Source: VRUE01 sp963728045 (GTDB lineage: Bacteria > Actinomycetota > Thermoleophilia > Solirubrobacterales > 70-9). From it: 64,000 nucleotides of DNA. Below, one piece after another: positions 16,896-24,665 of the stretch. Within the stretch, counting starts at the first letter, position 1. Each line of letters begins with the position of its first letter. The notes under the pieces were generated by a model. The model was not told where the DNA came from and did not search any database. It was given only the letters and a program-made list of their open reading frames with translations. The stretch is taken from positions 434,001 to 498,000 of the forward strand of contig CAVSIE010000004.1 in the NCBI GenBank assembly GCA_963728045.1. Reading direction: 5' to 3'. Made by a program: the position numbers and the translations under genes.

Positions 16896-17004
16896 GAGGG
16901 TCGGGCGACCCTCAAAGCGGCTTGTACTTTTTCGGCCACCAGCTTCGCGGCAGCCAGAGACGCTTCGCCGAAAAAGTTGAGCGACGAGGGTCGCCCGACC
17001 CTCT
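16895..17004. repeat. Family 2 long hairpin, copy C (convergent gene junction)
   Basis: The outer arms 16895-16913 and 16986-17004 form a perfect 19-bp stem. Each arm is itself nearly self-complementary (GAGGGTCGggCGACCCTC). The inner conserved part (CTTGTACTTTTTCGGCC ... GCCGAAAAAGTTGAGCG) matches copies A and B, with CTTTTTCGG (16927-16935) pairing with CCGAAAAAG (16968-16976). It separates two convergent genes, so it could act as a bidirectional terminator, though no U-run follows the stem. Confidence 0.85.
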
Positions 17005-17017
17005 CTACCGCCGAGAA

Positions 17018-17503
17018 CTACTGCTGCTCGTCGAGCTCGGCGACCGGCTGCTGCTCTTCGTCGCGCCCGGCGAGCCGGTCGCGGCCGCGCTGCACGGCGG
17101 CGAGGAACTTCTGCAGGTTGACCTCGAGCGTGTTGAGGATCTCGTCGGCGTAATCCTCGGCGCCGAGGCGAATCTCGCGCTCGCGGGCGCGGGCGTCCTC
17201 GACGATCTCGTCGGCGGCACGCTCGGCCTGCTTGGTGACCTCCTCGTCGGAGATCAGGCGAGCCTGCTGCTCGCGCGCCTCGCGCACGATCCGCTCCGCC
17301 TCACGTTTGGCCTCGGCGAGCATCTCCTGGCGCTCCTTGACGATCCAGCGCGCCTGCTTGATCTCCTCGGGGATCGTCGCCCGCATCTGGTCGAGGAGGT
17401 CGTAGATCTCCTCGCGATCCACGCGCACCTGGTCCGTCAGAGGGACGGGCCGGGCGTTGTGGACGACGTCGTCCAGCTTGTCTATGAGGACCAGAACGTC
17501 CAT
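17018..17503 (-). CDS. SepIVA/DivIVA-like coiled-coil protein
   Basis: 161 residues, mostly alpha-helical and charged: a short N-terminal conserved part (MDVLVLIDKLDDVVHNARPV, VDREEIYDLLDQMRATIPEE) followed by a long coiled coil rich in Glu, Arg and Ala, and a Gln/Glu tail. Sequence style and position next to the DUF177-rpmF-rnc-smc block match Rv2927c/SepIVA of mycobacteria, a DivIVA-domain protein needed for septation and envelope growth. The match to SepIVA rests on synteny and general similarity, so a division role is inference. Confidence 0.72.
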   Translation of the reverse strand: MDVLVLIDKLDDVVHNARPVPLTDQVRVDREEIYDLLDQMRATIPEEIKQARWIVKERQEMLAEAKREAERIVREAREQQARLISDEEVTKQAERAADEIVEDARAREREIRLGAEDYADEILNTLEVNLQKFLAAVQRGRDRLAGRDEEQQPVAELDEQQ

Positions 17504-17607
17504 TAGAAGATCGTAAGCCTACGTGTCAGGGGCATTTTCGGTGAAGAAGCGGTTATTTCCACGGCTTTTTGCAAGCTATCGCCCACCGCAGACCATGTCG
17601 CGGAAGC

Positions 17608-18111
17608 CTACCTGTCGCCCAGGCGGTCTGCCATCGCCGCCGCGACGGGGGCCGGGACGAGATCGGAGACATCGCCGCCGAAGGTGGCCATTTCCTTCAC
17701 CCCGGTCGAGGAGAGAAAGCTGTACTGAGCCGAGGCGATCACGTAGATGCTCTCGATCCCCGGGTCTAGCTTGCGGTTCAGCTGCGCCATCTCGAACTCG
17801 TACTCGAAGTCGGAGATCGCCCGCATCCCCTTGACGATCGCCTTCGCGCCGAGTTCGCGGGCGAACTCGACCAGCAGGTTGGAGAAGATCCTCACCTCGA
17901 CGTTGGGCAGGTCCGCCGTCGCCTCTTCGATGAAGGCGCGGCGCTCCTCGGCCGTGAACAGGGTCTTCTCCTTGCGAATCGGGTTGTTGACGACGCCGAC
18001 CACCACCCGCTCGAAGACTCGTGAGGTGCGGGTGATGATGTCGATGTGGCCGTTGGTGACCGGGTCATAGCTGCCCGGGCAGACCACCGTCCCGTTCTGC
18101 TCGCCGGTCAT
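17608..18111 (-). CDS. coaD: Phosphopantetheine adenylyltransferase
   Basis: The 167-residue CoaD catalyses the penultimate step of coenzyme A synthesis, adenylating 4'-phosphopantetheine. The nucleotidyltransferase motif is VVCPGSYDPVTNGHIDII (T/HxGH-like), followed by VVNNPIRKEKTLFTAEER, AIVKGMRAISDFEYEFEMAQ and QYSFLSSTGVKEMATFGG. Length is normal. It overlaps rsmD by 4 nt, the usual rsmD-coaD pair. The 104-nt gap downstream to the sepIVA-like gene has no assigned feature; a GTAGGCTT motif occurs twice there. Confidence 0.96.
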   Translation of the reverse strand: MTGEQNGTVVCPGSYDPVTNGHIDIITRTSRVFERVVVGVVNNPIRKEKTLFTAEERRAFIEEATADLPNVEVRIFSNLLVEFARELGAKAIVKGMRAISDFEYEFEMAQLNRKLDPGIESIYVIASAQYSFLSSTGVKEMATFGGDVSDLVPAPVAAAMADRLGDR

Positions 18112-18647
18112 CTCGACCCCCCACCGTAGAAGGAGACGTCGGTGGCGCCGTAGCGGCGCTGGCGGACCGGCGCCATGGAGTCGAGGCGGAGCGGCCGTCG
18201 GGCGGCGCTCTCTACTACCGCAGTCCCTCCCTCAGCAAGAAGGCGCGGCAGATGGGTGTCGAGTTCCTGCCCCACGCGGTCGGCGAGTCTATAGGGGGCG
18301 TCGACGAAGACGAGGTCGAAGCGCGCCTCGGCGGGAGCGTCGGCCAGCCAGCGCGGCACGTCGGCGCGGACCAGGCGGGCGCGCTCGCCGAGGCCGAGAT
18401 GCTCGACGTTGCCGAGCGCCGCCCGGGTATCGCGGTCGACCAGCGTCGCCTCGGCGGCGCCGCGCGACAGTGCCTCGATCGCCAGCGCTCCGGTGCCGCA
18501 GTAGAGATCCACGACGCGGCTGCCGCCGACCCTGTCCCCGAGCGCCGAGAAGATCGCCTCGCGAACCCGGTCAGACGTCGGCCGCACCCGCCAGCCCCGC
18601 GGCGCAACGAGGCGCCGGCCCTTCAGCTCTCCCGCGATCACCCTCAC
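18108..18647 (-). CDS. rsmD: 16S rRNA (guanine-966-N2)-methyltransferase RsmD
   Basis: 179 residues matching RsmD: MRVIAGELKGRRLVAPRG, VRPTSDRVREAIFSALGDRV, SAM motif VVDLYCGTGALAIEALSRGA and catalytic motif IV as VFVDAPYRLAD, where DPPY is more usual. RsmD methylates G966 in the small-subunit decoding region. It sits 2 nt after recG and overlaps coaD, so recG-rsmD-coaD are likely co-transcribed, as in many Gram-positives. Confidence 0.93.
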   Translation of the reverse strand: MRVIAGELKGRRLVAPRGWRVRPTSDRVREAIFSALGDRVGGSRVVDLYCGTGALAIEALSRGAAEATLVDRDTRAALGNVEHLGLGERARLVRADVPRWLADAPAEARFDLVFVDAPYRLADRVGQELDTHLPRLLAEGGTAVVESAARRPLRLDSMAPVRQRRYGATDVSFYGGGSR

Positions 18648-18649
18648 GT

Positions 18650-20866
18650 TCAGAGTGGTATCGGGTCGGAGGCGCCGGCGCCGAAGCGACGGCGCGCCGC
18701 CTCGAGCAGGGGGCCGAGCTCCGGCGCGCCGAGGGAGCCGTGGCGACGGAGCAGGGCCAGGACCTCGTCCCGGGCGGCGACCAAGGCAGGAGTGTCCTCG
18801 GGCAGCTCGGCGAGCCCGAAGCGCGGCAGGCCGTGCTGGCGAGTGCCCAGCACCTCTCCCTCGCCGCGCAGCGTGAGGTCGATCTCGGCGAGCTTGAACC
18901 CGTCGCCCTCGCGCTCCACCGCCTCGAGGCGACGCCGCGCCATCCCCCCCGTTCCTTCGGGGAGGAGCAGGCAGTGGGAGCTGTGCGTCCCCCGCCCCAC
19001 CCGTCCCCTCAGCTGGTGCAGCTGGGAGACGCCGTAGCGCTCGGCGCCCTCGATCGCCATCACGGTCGCGTTGGACACGTCGATCCCGACCTCGATCACC
19101 GTGGTCGCGACGAGCACGTCGGTCTCCCCCGCGACGAACGCCTCCATCGCCTCGGCCTTGCGGGCCGAGGGCATCTGGCCGTGGATGACGCCGACCGTGA
19201 AGTCGCGCAGCTCGCCCGCCGCCAGCCGCGCCGCCTCTTTCTCGGCCGCCCTCCCCTGCATCTTCTCGGACTCTTCGACCAGCGGACAGACGACGTAGGC
19301 CTGGCGGCCCACGCGCAGCTGGGCGCGGATGAACTCGTACGCCGCCTCGCGTTCGTCGCCGGCGACCACCCGGGTCTCGATCGGCTTGCGGCCGGCGGGA
19401 AGCTCGCGCAGGGCCGTGGTGTCGAGATCGCCGTAGGCGGTCAGCGAGAGGGTGCGCGGGATTGGCGTCGCGGTCATGTGGAGGACGTGCGGCGCCAGCC
19501 CCTCGACCCCCTTCGAGTCGAGCGCCCGGCGCTGCTCGACGCCGAAGCGGTGCTGCTCGTCGACCACGCAGACCGCCAGCCGGGCAAACTCGACAGTGGG
19601 CTCAAGCAGGGCGTGGGTGCCCACCACGAGTCCCAACTCGCCGCTGGCGAGTTGGTTCAGGGCTCGGCGGCGACTCGAGGCGCGAGTCGCGCCGGTCAGC
19701 AGCGCGAACGGCGTGGCTTCTGCCGCCAGCAGCCTCGCCAGCGTCGCCGCGTGCTGCTCGGCCAGGGTCTCGGTCGGCGCCATCAACGCCGCCTGGTAGC
19801 CGGCTTCCAGCGCCCGCAGCATCGAGTACAGCGCCACCACGGTCTTGCCGCTGCCCACCTCTCCCATCAGCAGCCGCTGCATCGGCTCGCCGGAGCGCAG
19901 ATCGGCGTCGACCTCGTCGAAGGCTCGCAGCTGGTCCCCTGTCGGCTCGAACGGCAGCGACTCGATCCAGCGCCCGACCGGCTCTCCCGGCTTCCCCAGC
20001 AGGGGGGCCGGGCGCGCGGTGCGGTGGGAGCGCTTCCGCGTGGCCAGGATCGCCTGGTAGAGGAACAGCTCTTCGAACGCCAGCCGCTCCCGTGCCTCCT
20101 CCACGTCCTCCTCGCTCTCCGGGAAGTGGATCGCGCGAACCGCGTCGCCGATCCCGGCCAGTCCCCTGCGCACACGCAGCTCCGCCGGCAACGGCTCGAG
20201 CACATTCCCCACGAGCGGCATCGCCTGCTCCACCCACTGCCGAATTCGCTGCGCCTTAAGCCCCTCGGTCGCAGGATGAACGGGTACAAGCCTCTGCGCT
20301 TCGTCCGCGGGTGGCGCCGTAGGGGGCACCGCCCCCGAGGAAGCTTTAGCTACCGCAGGGGGCGGTGGGTCCCCTGCGGCGACAGGACCCGCGGCCGGAG
20401 CGCTCACAAGCTCATATTCCGAAACCCTGAAGCCACGTTTGTCCCGAGTGCCGGTGAGCAAAAGCTGGGTTCCCTGCGTGAGCTTCTGAGCGACCCAAGG
20501 CTGGTTGAACCAGGTGGCTCTCACCGAGCCGGAGTCGTCGCCTACCTTGACCGAGGTGATGGAAAGGCCGCGGCGCCGGAACGTGCTCGCCTTCGCGCCC
20601 AGCACTTCGACTTGAACGGTCGCCTGCACCCCCGCCTCGACCTCCGCCAGCGGTACGACGGTGCGGTCGCGGTGGCGCCGAGGGAAGCGGAGGAGCAGGT
20701 CATAGACGGTGGCGATGCCGGCCTCGGCGGCCGCCTCGGCGAGCTTGGGGCCGACGCCCGAAAGCGCTGTCAGCGGCAGCTCGAGGACGCTGGGACGGGG
20801 CCAGCGGACGGGCGCGTCGCGCAGCTGCTCCGGGGTGAACTCGAACTCGCCGGCGAAGGAGCGCAC
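18650..20866 (-). CDS. recG: ATP-dependent DNA helicase RecG with an in-frame palindromic insert
   Basis: 738 residues. The N-terminal wedge/OB domain (LTALSGVGPKLAEAAAEAGI, YDLLLRFPRRHRDR) is followed by helicase motifs Walker A LLMGEVGSGKTVVALYS, DEQH box VVDEQHRFGVEQR, HMTATPIPRTL, ATTVIEVGIDVSNA and QLRGRVGRG. RecG regresses stalled replication forks. Residues about 158-187 (GPVAAGDPPPPAVAKASSGA and on) are encoded by a 90-nt palindromic element sitting between the OB domain and the conserved LVPVHPATEGLKAQRIR motif, a surface linker in this family. GTG 20866 lies 2 nt after the fakA-like stop; GTG/ATG-type starts up to 20893 would overlap it. Confidence 0.95.
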   Translation of the reverse strand: MRSFAGEFEFTPEQLRDAPVRWPRPSVLELPLTALSGVGPKLAEAAAEAGIATVYDLLLRFPRRHRDRTVVPLAEVEAGVQATVQVEVLGAKASTFRRRGLSITSVKVGDDSGSVRATWFNQPWVAQKLTQGTQLLLTGTRDKRGFRVSEYELVSAPAAGPVAAGDPPPPAVAKASSGAVPPTAPPADEAQRLVPVHPATEGLKAQRIRQWVEQAMPLVGNVLEPLPAELRVRRGLAGIGDAVRAIHFPESEEDVEEARERLAFEELFLYQAILATRKRSHRTARPAPLLGKPGEPVGRWIESLPFEPTGDQLRAFDEVDADLRSGEPMQRLLMGEVGSGKTVVALYSMLRALEAGYQAALMAPTETLAEQHAATLARLLAAEATPFALLTGATRASSRRRALNQLASGELGLVVGTHALLEPTVEFARLAVCVVDEQHRFGVEQRRALDSKGVEGLAPHVLHMTATPIPRTLSLTAYGDLDTTALRELPAGRKPIETRVVAGDEREAAYEFIRAQLRVGRQAYVVCPLVEESEKMQGRAAEKEAARLAAGELRDFTVGVIHGQMPSARKAEAMEAFVAGETDVLVATTVIEVGIDVSNATVMAIEGAERYGVSQLHQLRGRVGRGTHSSHCLLLPEGTGGMARRRLEAVEREGDGFKLAEIDLTLRGEGEVLGTRQHGLPRFGLAELPEDTPALVAARDEVLALLRRHGSLGAPELGPLLEAARRRFGAGASDPIPL
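20305..20394. repeat. Family 1 palindromic element, copy 2 (in frame inside recG)
   Basis: A 90-nt element bounded by CCGCGGGT and ACCCGCGG with nested stems: CGCCGTAGGGG with CCCCTGCGGCG, and CACCGCCCCC with GGGGGCGGTG. The loop contains GAGGAAGCTTTAGCTACCG. Its length is a multiple of three and contains no stop in the recG frame. The core is 86 nt in both this copy and copy 1, keeping both genes in frame. Confidence 0.88.
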
Positions 20867-20868
20867 CG

Positions 20869-22500
20869 CTATTGCGCGGCGAGCAGCCACCACCAGCTCG
20901 GCTGGCCGCCCTCGTGCGTCTCGATCTCGACCCCGTCTGGAACGTGCGTGTCGAGCTCCCCCAGCGGGATCGGCGCCGCCTCGCCGGCGATCACCGTGAC
21001 GATCTCGGCGCCCTCCGCCAGCTGCTCGACCGTCGCCGCCAGGGTCGACCCCGCCCCTCCCCAGGCGACGATCTCGCCGGCGACGAAGCCGACCGCGTCG
21101 CCCTGGCGGAAGCGCCCCTGGGCATCGTCCCGGGCAGCGGGCGCGACGCCACCGTTGGCGATTTCCCCGAGCGCGGCGTGGAGCCGCTCGCCGTTCTCCT
21201 CGAGCGAGGCCGCCCGGTCCAGCTCGATCAGGACCAGCAGGCTCTCCTGCTGGGAGGTGGAAGGCACCACCCGCGCCGGCTTCTCCGACAGCTCGCAGGC
21301 GCGCTCGGCGGCCATGATCACGTTGGAGGAGCTGGGCAGGACCAGCACTTCCTCGGCCGGCACTCCGTGGATGCCGGCCAGCAGCTCGTAGGTCGAGGGG
21401 TTGAGCGTCTCGCCGCCGTCGACGACGTTGGCGCCGAGCTCGGCGAAGAGCCGCGTCAACCCCTCGCCGGCGGCGACGGCGAGGACGCCGGTCCTCCCCT
21501 CCTCGAGGCGGGCCCGGCGTTCCGCGACCTGCTCCCTCATGTCGCCGACGTCGAGGTTGGTCACCTCTCCCGCGCCCTCGAACAGGGCGACAGCGGCTTC
21601 GGGATCGTCGGTGTGGACGTGGACCTTCAGCGTCACCTCGTCGCCGACGACGAGTACGGAGTCCCCCATGCCCTCCAGCCGCGGCAGGAAGTCGCGCGCC
21701 GAGAGCCCGGCGCCGGAGACGATGAAGTTGGTGCAGTAGCGGAAGCGGCTGTCCTCGTGGCGGGGACGGCTTGCGGGCGGCGCCTCGTGGTGGGCGACCT
21801 CCGGCGACGCCGCCCCGTCGCCGCGCAGGCCGGCGACGACTCCGGCGAGGATCAGGACCAGGCCGTAGCCGCCGGCATCGACGACCCCCGATTCGCGCAG
21901 CACCTCGAGCTGCTCGGGCGTCCGCTCGACCGCACGCTGCCCGTCGGCGATCGCCCGCTCGAGGATCCCGGCGAGGACGGCGTCCTGCTCCTCGTCGCTG
22001 ACCCCGCGGTCGAGGCGCTGCTTCTCTGTGTCGAGACGGGAGAGCTGGCGGGCGATCGAGTGCGCCATCTCGCGGAAGACGGTCAGCATCGTCCCCTCGG
22101 CCGGCTCGCGCACCGACTCGTAGGCGGCGTCGGCGGCGCTGGCGAAGGCCGAGGCGATCAGGACGGGGTCGATCAGCTCCCCGGGCCGGCTGGCCAGCTC
22201 CTCCGCGGCGCCGCGGACGATCTGGCTGAGGATCACCCCGGAGTTCCCCCGCGCCCCCATCAGCGCCGCCCGCGCCAGGGCCTGGACCAGCTGGGTGCGG
22301 CCGATCTCGTCGACCTCGAGCCCGTTGAGCCGGTCCAGCTCCTCCATCACGGCGCGCATCGTCATCGCCATGTTGTCGCCGGTGTCGCCGTCGGCGACGG
22401 GGAAGACGTTGAGGTCGTTGACCTCCTGGCGCCGCTCCTCGAGGTGCGCGTAAGCCGCCGTGACGACGCGCCGGAAGCGCACGATGCTGGGATCGGGCAT
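20869..22500 (-). CDS. fakA: FakA/YloV-like DAK-domain protein (fatty acid kinase ATP-binding subunit)
   Basis: 543 residues. The N-terminal DhaL-like kinase domain has NDLNVFPVADGDTGDNMAMT and LMGARGNSGVILSQIVRG, and ESGVVDAGGYGLVLIL follows. The C-terminal part contains VLPSSSNVIMAAERA, characteristic of the FakA/YloV family. FakA with a FakB fatty-acid carrier phosphorylates exogenous fatty acids for phospholipid synthesis in Firmicutes; the same role here is inference and no FakB is visible. ATG 22500 matches the family start MPDPSIVRFRRVV. The rpmB-fakA-recG-rsmD-coaD order is a common Gram-positive arrangement. Confidence 0.86.
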   Translation of the reverse strand: MPDPSIVRFRRVVTAAYAHLEERRQEVNDLNVFPVADGDTGDNMAMTMRAVMEELDRLNGLEVDEIGRTQLVQALARAALMGARGNSGVILSQIVRGAAEELASRPGELIDPVLIASAFASAADAAYESVREPAEGTMLTVFREMAHSIARQLSRLDTEKQRLDRGVSDEEQDAVLAGILERAIADGQRAVERTPEQLEVLRESGVVDAGGYGLVLILAGVVAGLRGDGAASPEVAHHEAPPASRPRHEDSRFRYCTNFIVSGAGLSARDFLPRLEGMGDSVLVVGDEVTLKVHVHTDDPEAAVALFEGAGEVTNLDVGDMREQVAERRARLEEGRTGVLAVAAGEGLTRLFAELGANVVDGGETLNPSTYELLAGIHGVPAEEVLVLPSSSNVIMAAERACELSEKPARVVPSTSQQESLLVLIELDRAASLEENGERLHAALGEIANGGVAPAARDDAQGRFRQGDAVGFVAGEIVAWGGAGSTLAATVEQLAEGAEIVTVIAGEAAPIPLGELDTHVPDGVEIETHEGGQPSWWWLLAAQ

Positions 22501-22534
22501 TACTCGCAATCTAAACGTCGTACGCGGATGCCCT

Positions 22535-22636
22535 CTGAGGTCGACCGACCAAGCCAGAGCGTGCACGCCGACGAACGAATAGCAAGGCTATTTGCGAGGA
22601 GGTGGGTGCGCTCTGGCGCAGGTCGGGCGGCCTCAG
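22535..22636. repeat. Long nested hairpin at the rpmB-fakA junction
   Basis: Three successive stems nest: CTGAGG (22535-22540) with CCTCAG (22631-22636), CCGACC (22545-22550) with GGTCGG (22621-22626), and GCCAGAGCG (22553-22561) with CGCTCTGGC (22609-22617). Inside is a small AATAGC-aag-GCTATT hairpin. The outer arm includes the rpmB stop codon. It shares architecture, but not sequence, with the family 2 hairpins. Confidence 0.75.
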
Positions 22637-22824
22637 GCGGCCTTGGTGACCTTGTTGGCCTTCAGGCAGCGAGTACAGACGTAAGTGCGCAGCTTGCGGC
22701 CGTTCTCCTGGATCCGGACCTTCTGCAGGTTCGGATCGAAGCGCCGCTTGGTGGCGACCATCGAGTGGCTGCGGGACTGGCCGAACGCCGGTCCCTTGCC
22801 GCAGCTGTGGCATACCTTGGCCAT
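22633..22824 (-). CDS. rpmB: 50S ribosomal protein L28
   Basis: The 63-residue L28 begins MAKVCHSCGKGPAFGQSRSH and continues TKRRFDPNLQKVRI and LRTYVCTRCLKANKV. Two CxxC pairs indicate a zinc-binding form. The stop codon lies within a long hairpin that separates it from the fakA-like gene. Confidence 0.96.
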   Translation of the reverse strand: MAKVCHSCGKGPAFGQSRSHSMVATKRRFDPNLQKVRIQENGRKLRTYVCTRCLKANKVTKAA

Positions 22825-22858
22825 ACGGGTCGGAGATGGTAGCCGGTCTCGGCCGCGA

Positions 22859-23347
22859 TCAGGCGAGCTGGCGCTTGAGCAGAGTCATGCGGGCGGCGGT
22901 GAGGGCGGCGTTGCGACCCTGGTCGCGCTTCCCGCCGCCGGCGCGGGCGAGGGCCTGCTCCATCGTGTCGCAGGTGATCACGCCGAAGGCGCAGGGAATA
23001 CCCGTCTGCAACTGCACGTCCTGGATGCCGCGCGCCGCCTCGGCGCAGACGAAGTCGTAGTGGTCGGTCTCGCCGCGGATGACGACGCCGAGGCAGGCGA
23101 CGCCGTCGAAGCCGGCGTCCGCCAGCTGCCTGGCGGCGAAGGGCAGCTCGTAGGCGCCTGGCACCGAGAGCTCCTTAACACTGCCCCCGTCCACACCGGC
23201 TATCTTGAAACCCTCTCTGGCGCCGCTCAGCAGCCGCTCGGCGAGGTCCTCGTAGAAGCGGCCGACGCAGACCGCGAAGCGCAGCGGCGCCAGAACCTCC
23301 TGCTCCTCCTCGCTGAACGTTTCGAGGAACTCCCCGGCCTCAGCCAC
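22859..23347 (-). CDS. ribH: 6,7-dimethyl-8-ribityllumazine synthase
   Basis: 162 residues. Lumazine synthase condenses the ribityl-pyrimidine with dihydroxybutanone phosphate in the penultimate step of riboflavin synthesis. Motifs are VPGAYELPFAARQLAD, LGVVIRGETDHYDFVCAEAA (with the active-site His) and IPCAFGVITCDTMEQALARA, with the C-terminal RNAALTAARMTLLKRQLA helix. It is the last gene of the ribD-ribE-ribBA-ribH operon and overlaps ribBA by 8 nt. Confidence 0.96.
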   Translation of the reverse strand: MAEAGEFLETFSEEEQEVLAPLRFAVCVGRFYEDLAERLLSGAREGFKIAGVDGGSVKELSVPGAYELPFAARQLADAGFDGVACLGVVIRGETDHYDFVCAEAARGIQDVQLQTGIPCAFGVITCDTMEQALARAGGGKRDQGRNAALTAARMTLLKRQLA

Positions 23348-24665
23348 CCTCTGCCCCCGCGTCGCGCTCCTCCTCCTCGTGGATCATCTCCTCGTCGAGG
23401 GCGAGTCCCTGGTGGTGCAGCGAGTGGCCCATCTTGTCCCGCTTCGCCCGCAGGTAGCCCTCGTTGTGGGAGTTGGGGGAGGCTTCGATCGGCACCTGCT
23501 CGGCGACCGAGAGCCCGTACCCCTCGAGGCCGTGGATCTTCTTCGGGTTGTTGGTGAGGATGCGGATGCTGGTCAGGCCGAGGTCGACCAGGATCTGGGC
23601 GCCGATTCCGTAGTCGCGCAGGTCGGCGGGCAGCCCCAGCTTCAGGTTGGCTTCGACCGTGTCGGCGCCCTCCTCCTGCAGCTTGTAGGCCTTCAGCTTG
23701 TTGAGCAGGCCGATCCCGCGGCCCTCCTGGGAGAGGTAGAGGAGGACGCCGCGGCCCTCCTGCTCGATCATCGAGAGCGCCGCGACCAGCTGTTCGCCGC
23801 AGTCGCAGCGCATGCTGTGGAAGACGTCGCCGGTGAGGCACTCGCTGTGGACGCGGACCAGCACGTCCTCGGTGCCGTCGACGTCGCCCTTGACCATTGC
23901 CACGTGGTGCTTGTCGTCGACCAGGGAGCGGTAGCCGACGGCGGTGAAATCGCCGAACTCGGTCGGCAGCGCCGTGGCGACGACCCGCTCGACCAGCTTC
24001 TCGGTGCGCCGCCGGTAGGCGATCAGGTCGGCGACGGTGATCATCTTCAGGCCGTGCCGCTCGCAGTAGGGGATCAGGTCGGGGACCCGCGCCATCGTCC
24101 CGTCCTCGTTCATCACCTCGCAGATCACTCCGGCCGGGTTGAGGCCGGCTAGGCGGGCAAGGTCGACGGCGGCCTCGGTCTGGCCGGTCCGCTCCAGGAC
24201 CCCGCCGGCCTTCGCCTTGAGCGGGAAGACGTGGCCGGGCTGGACCAGGTCGCGGGGGCTGGCGCCGGGGTCGACGGCGACCTGGATCGTCCGCGCCCGG
24301 TCGGCGGCGGAGATCCCCGTCGTGACGCCCTCCCGCGCCTCGATCGCGACCGTGAACGCGGTCTGCAGCGGCGTCTCGTTCTTGGCCGCCATCAGGTCGA
24401 GGCCGAGCTCGTCGCAGCGCTCGGGGGTGAGCGCGAGGCAGATCAGGCCGCGCGCCTCCTTGGCCATGAAGTTGACCGCCTCGGGGGTGGCGAACTGCGC
24501 CGCCATCGTCAGGTCGCCCTCGTTCTCACGGTCCTCGTCGTCGCAGACGACGACCATCCGACCCTGGCGGATCTCCTCGATCGCCTCCTCGATCGTCGCG
24601 AAGGGGCTCTCGCCCCCCTCGGCTGCCACACCCTCTGTCCGTTGCGTCTCCGCCATCTGGCTCAC
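23340..24665 (-). CDS. ribBA: Bifunctional DHBP synthase/GTP cyclohydrolase II
   Basis: 441 residues with two catalytic domains. The N-terminal RibB domain (residues about 22-225) has RQGRMVVVCDDEDRENEGDL, ARGLICLALTPERCDELGL and TGISAADRARTIQVAVDP. The C-terminal RibA domain has RVHSECLTGDVFHSMRCDCG with the zinc-binding cysteines, LLYLSQEGRGIGLLNKLKAY and RILTNNPKKIHGLEGYGL. It feeds both branches of riboflavin synthesis. It overlaps ribE by 4 nt and ribH by 8 nt. Confidence 0.97.
   Translation of the reverse strand: MSQMAETQRTEGVAAEGGESPFATIEEAIEEIRQGRMVVVCDDEDRENEGDLTMAAQFATPEAVNFMAKEARGLICLALTPERCDELGLDLMAAKNETPLQTAFTVAIEAREGVTTGISAADRARTIQVAVDPGASPRDLVQPGHVFPLKAKAGGVLERTGQTEAAVDLARLAGLNPAGVICEVMNEDGTMARVPDLIPYCERHGLKMITVADLIAYRRRTEKLVERVVATALPTEFGDFTAVGYRSLVDDKHHVAMVKGDVDGTEDVLVRVHSECLTGDVFHSMRCDCGEQLVAALSMIEQEGRGVLLYLSQEGRGIGLLNKLKAYKLQEEGADTVEANLKLGLPADLRDYGIGAQILVDLGLTSIRILTNNPKKIHGLEGYGLSVAEQVPIEASPNSHNEGYLRAKRDKMGHSLHHQGLALDEEMIHEEEERDAGAEGG

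Noticed and set aside
18470..21391. Very long plus-strand open frames (for example 973 codons over recG and fakA, 859 codons over smc).
   Set aside because: They are antisense to well-conserved genes, rich in Arg/Gly/Ala, without family motifs, and typical of shadow frames in GC-rich DNA.
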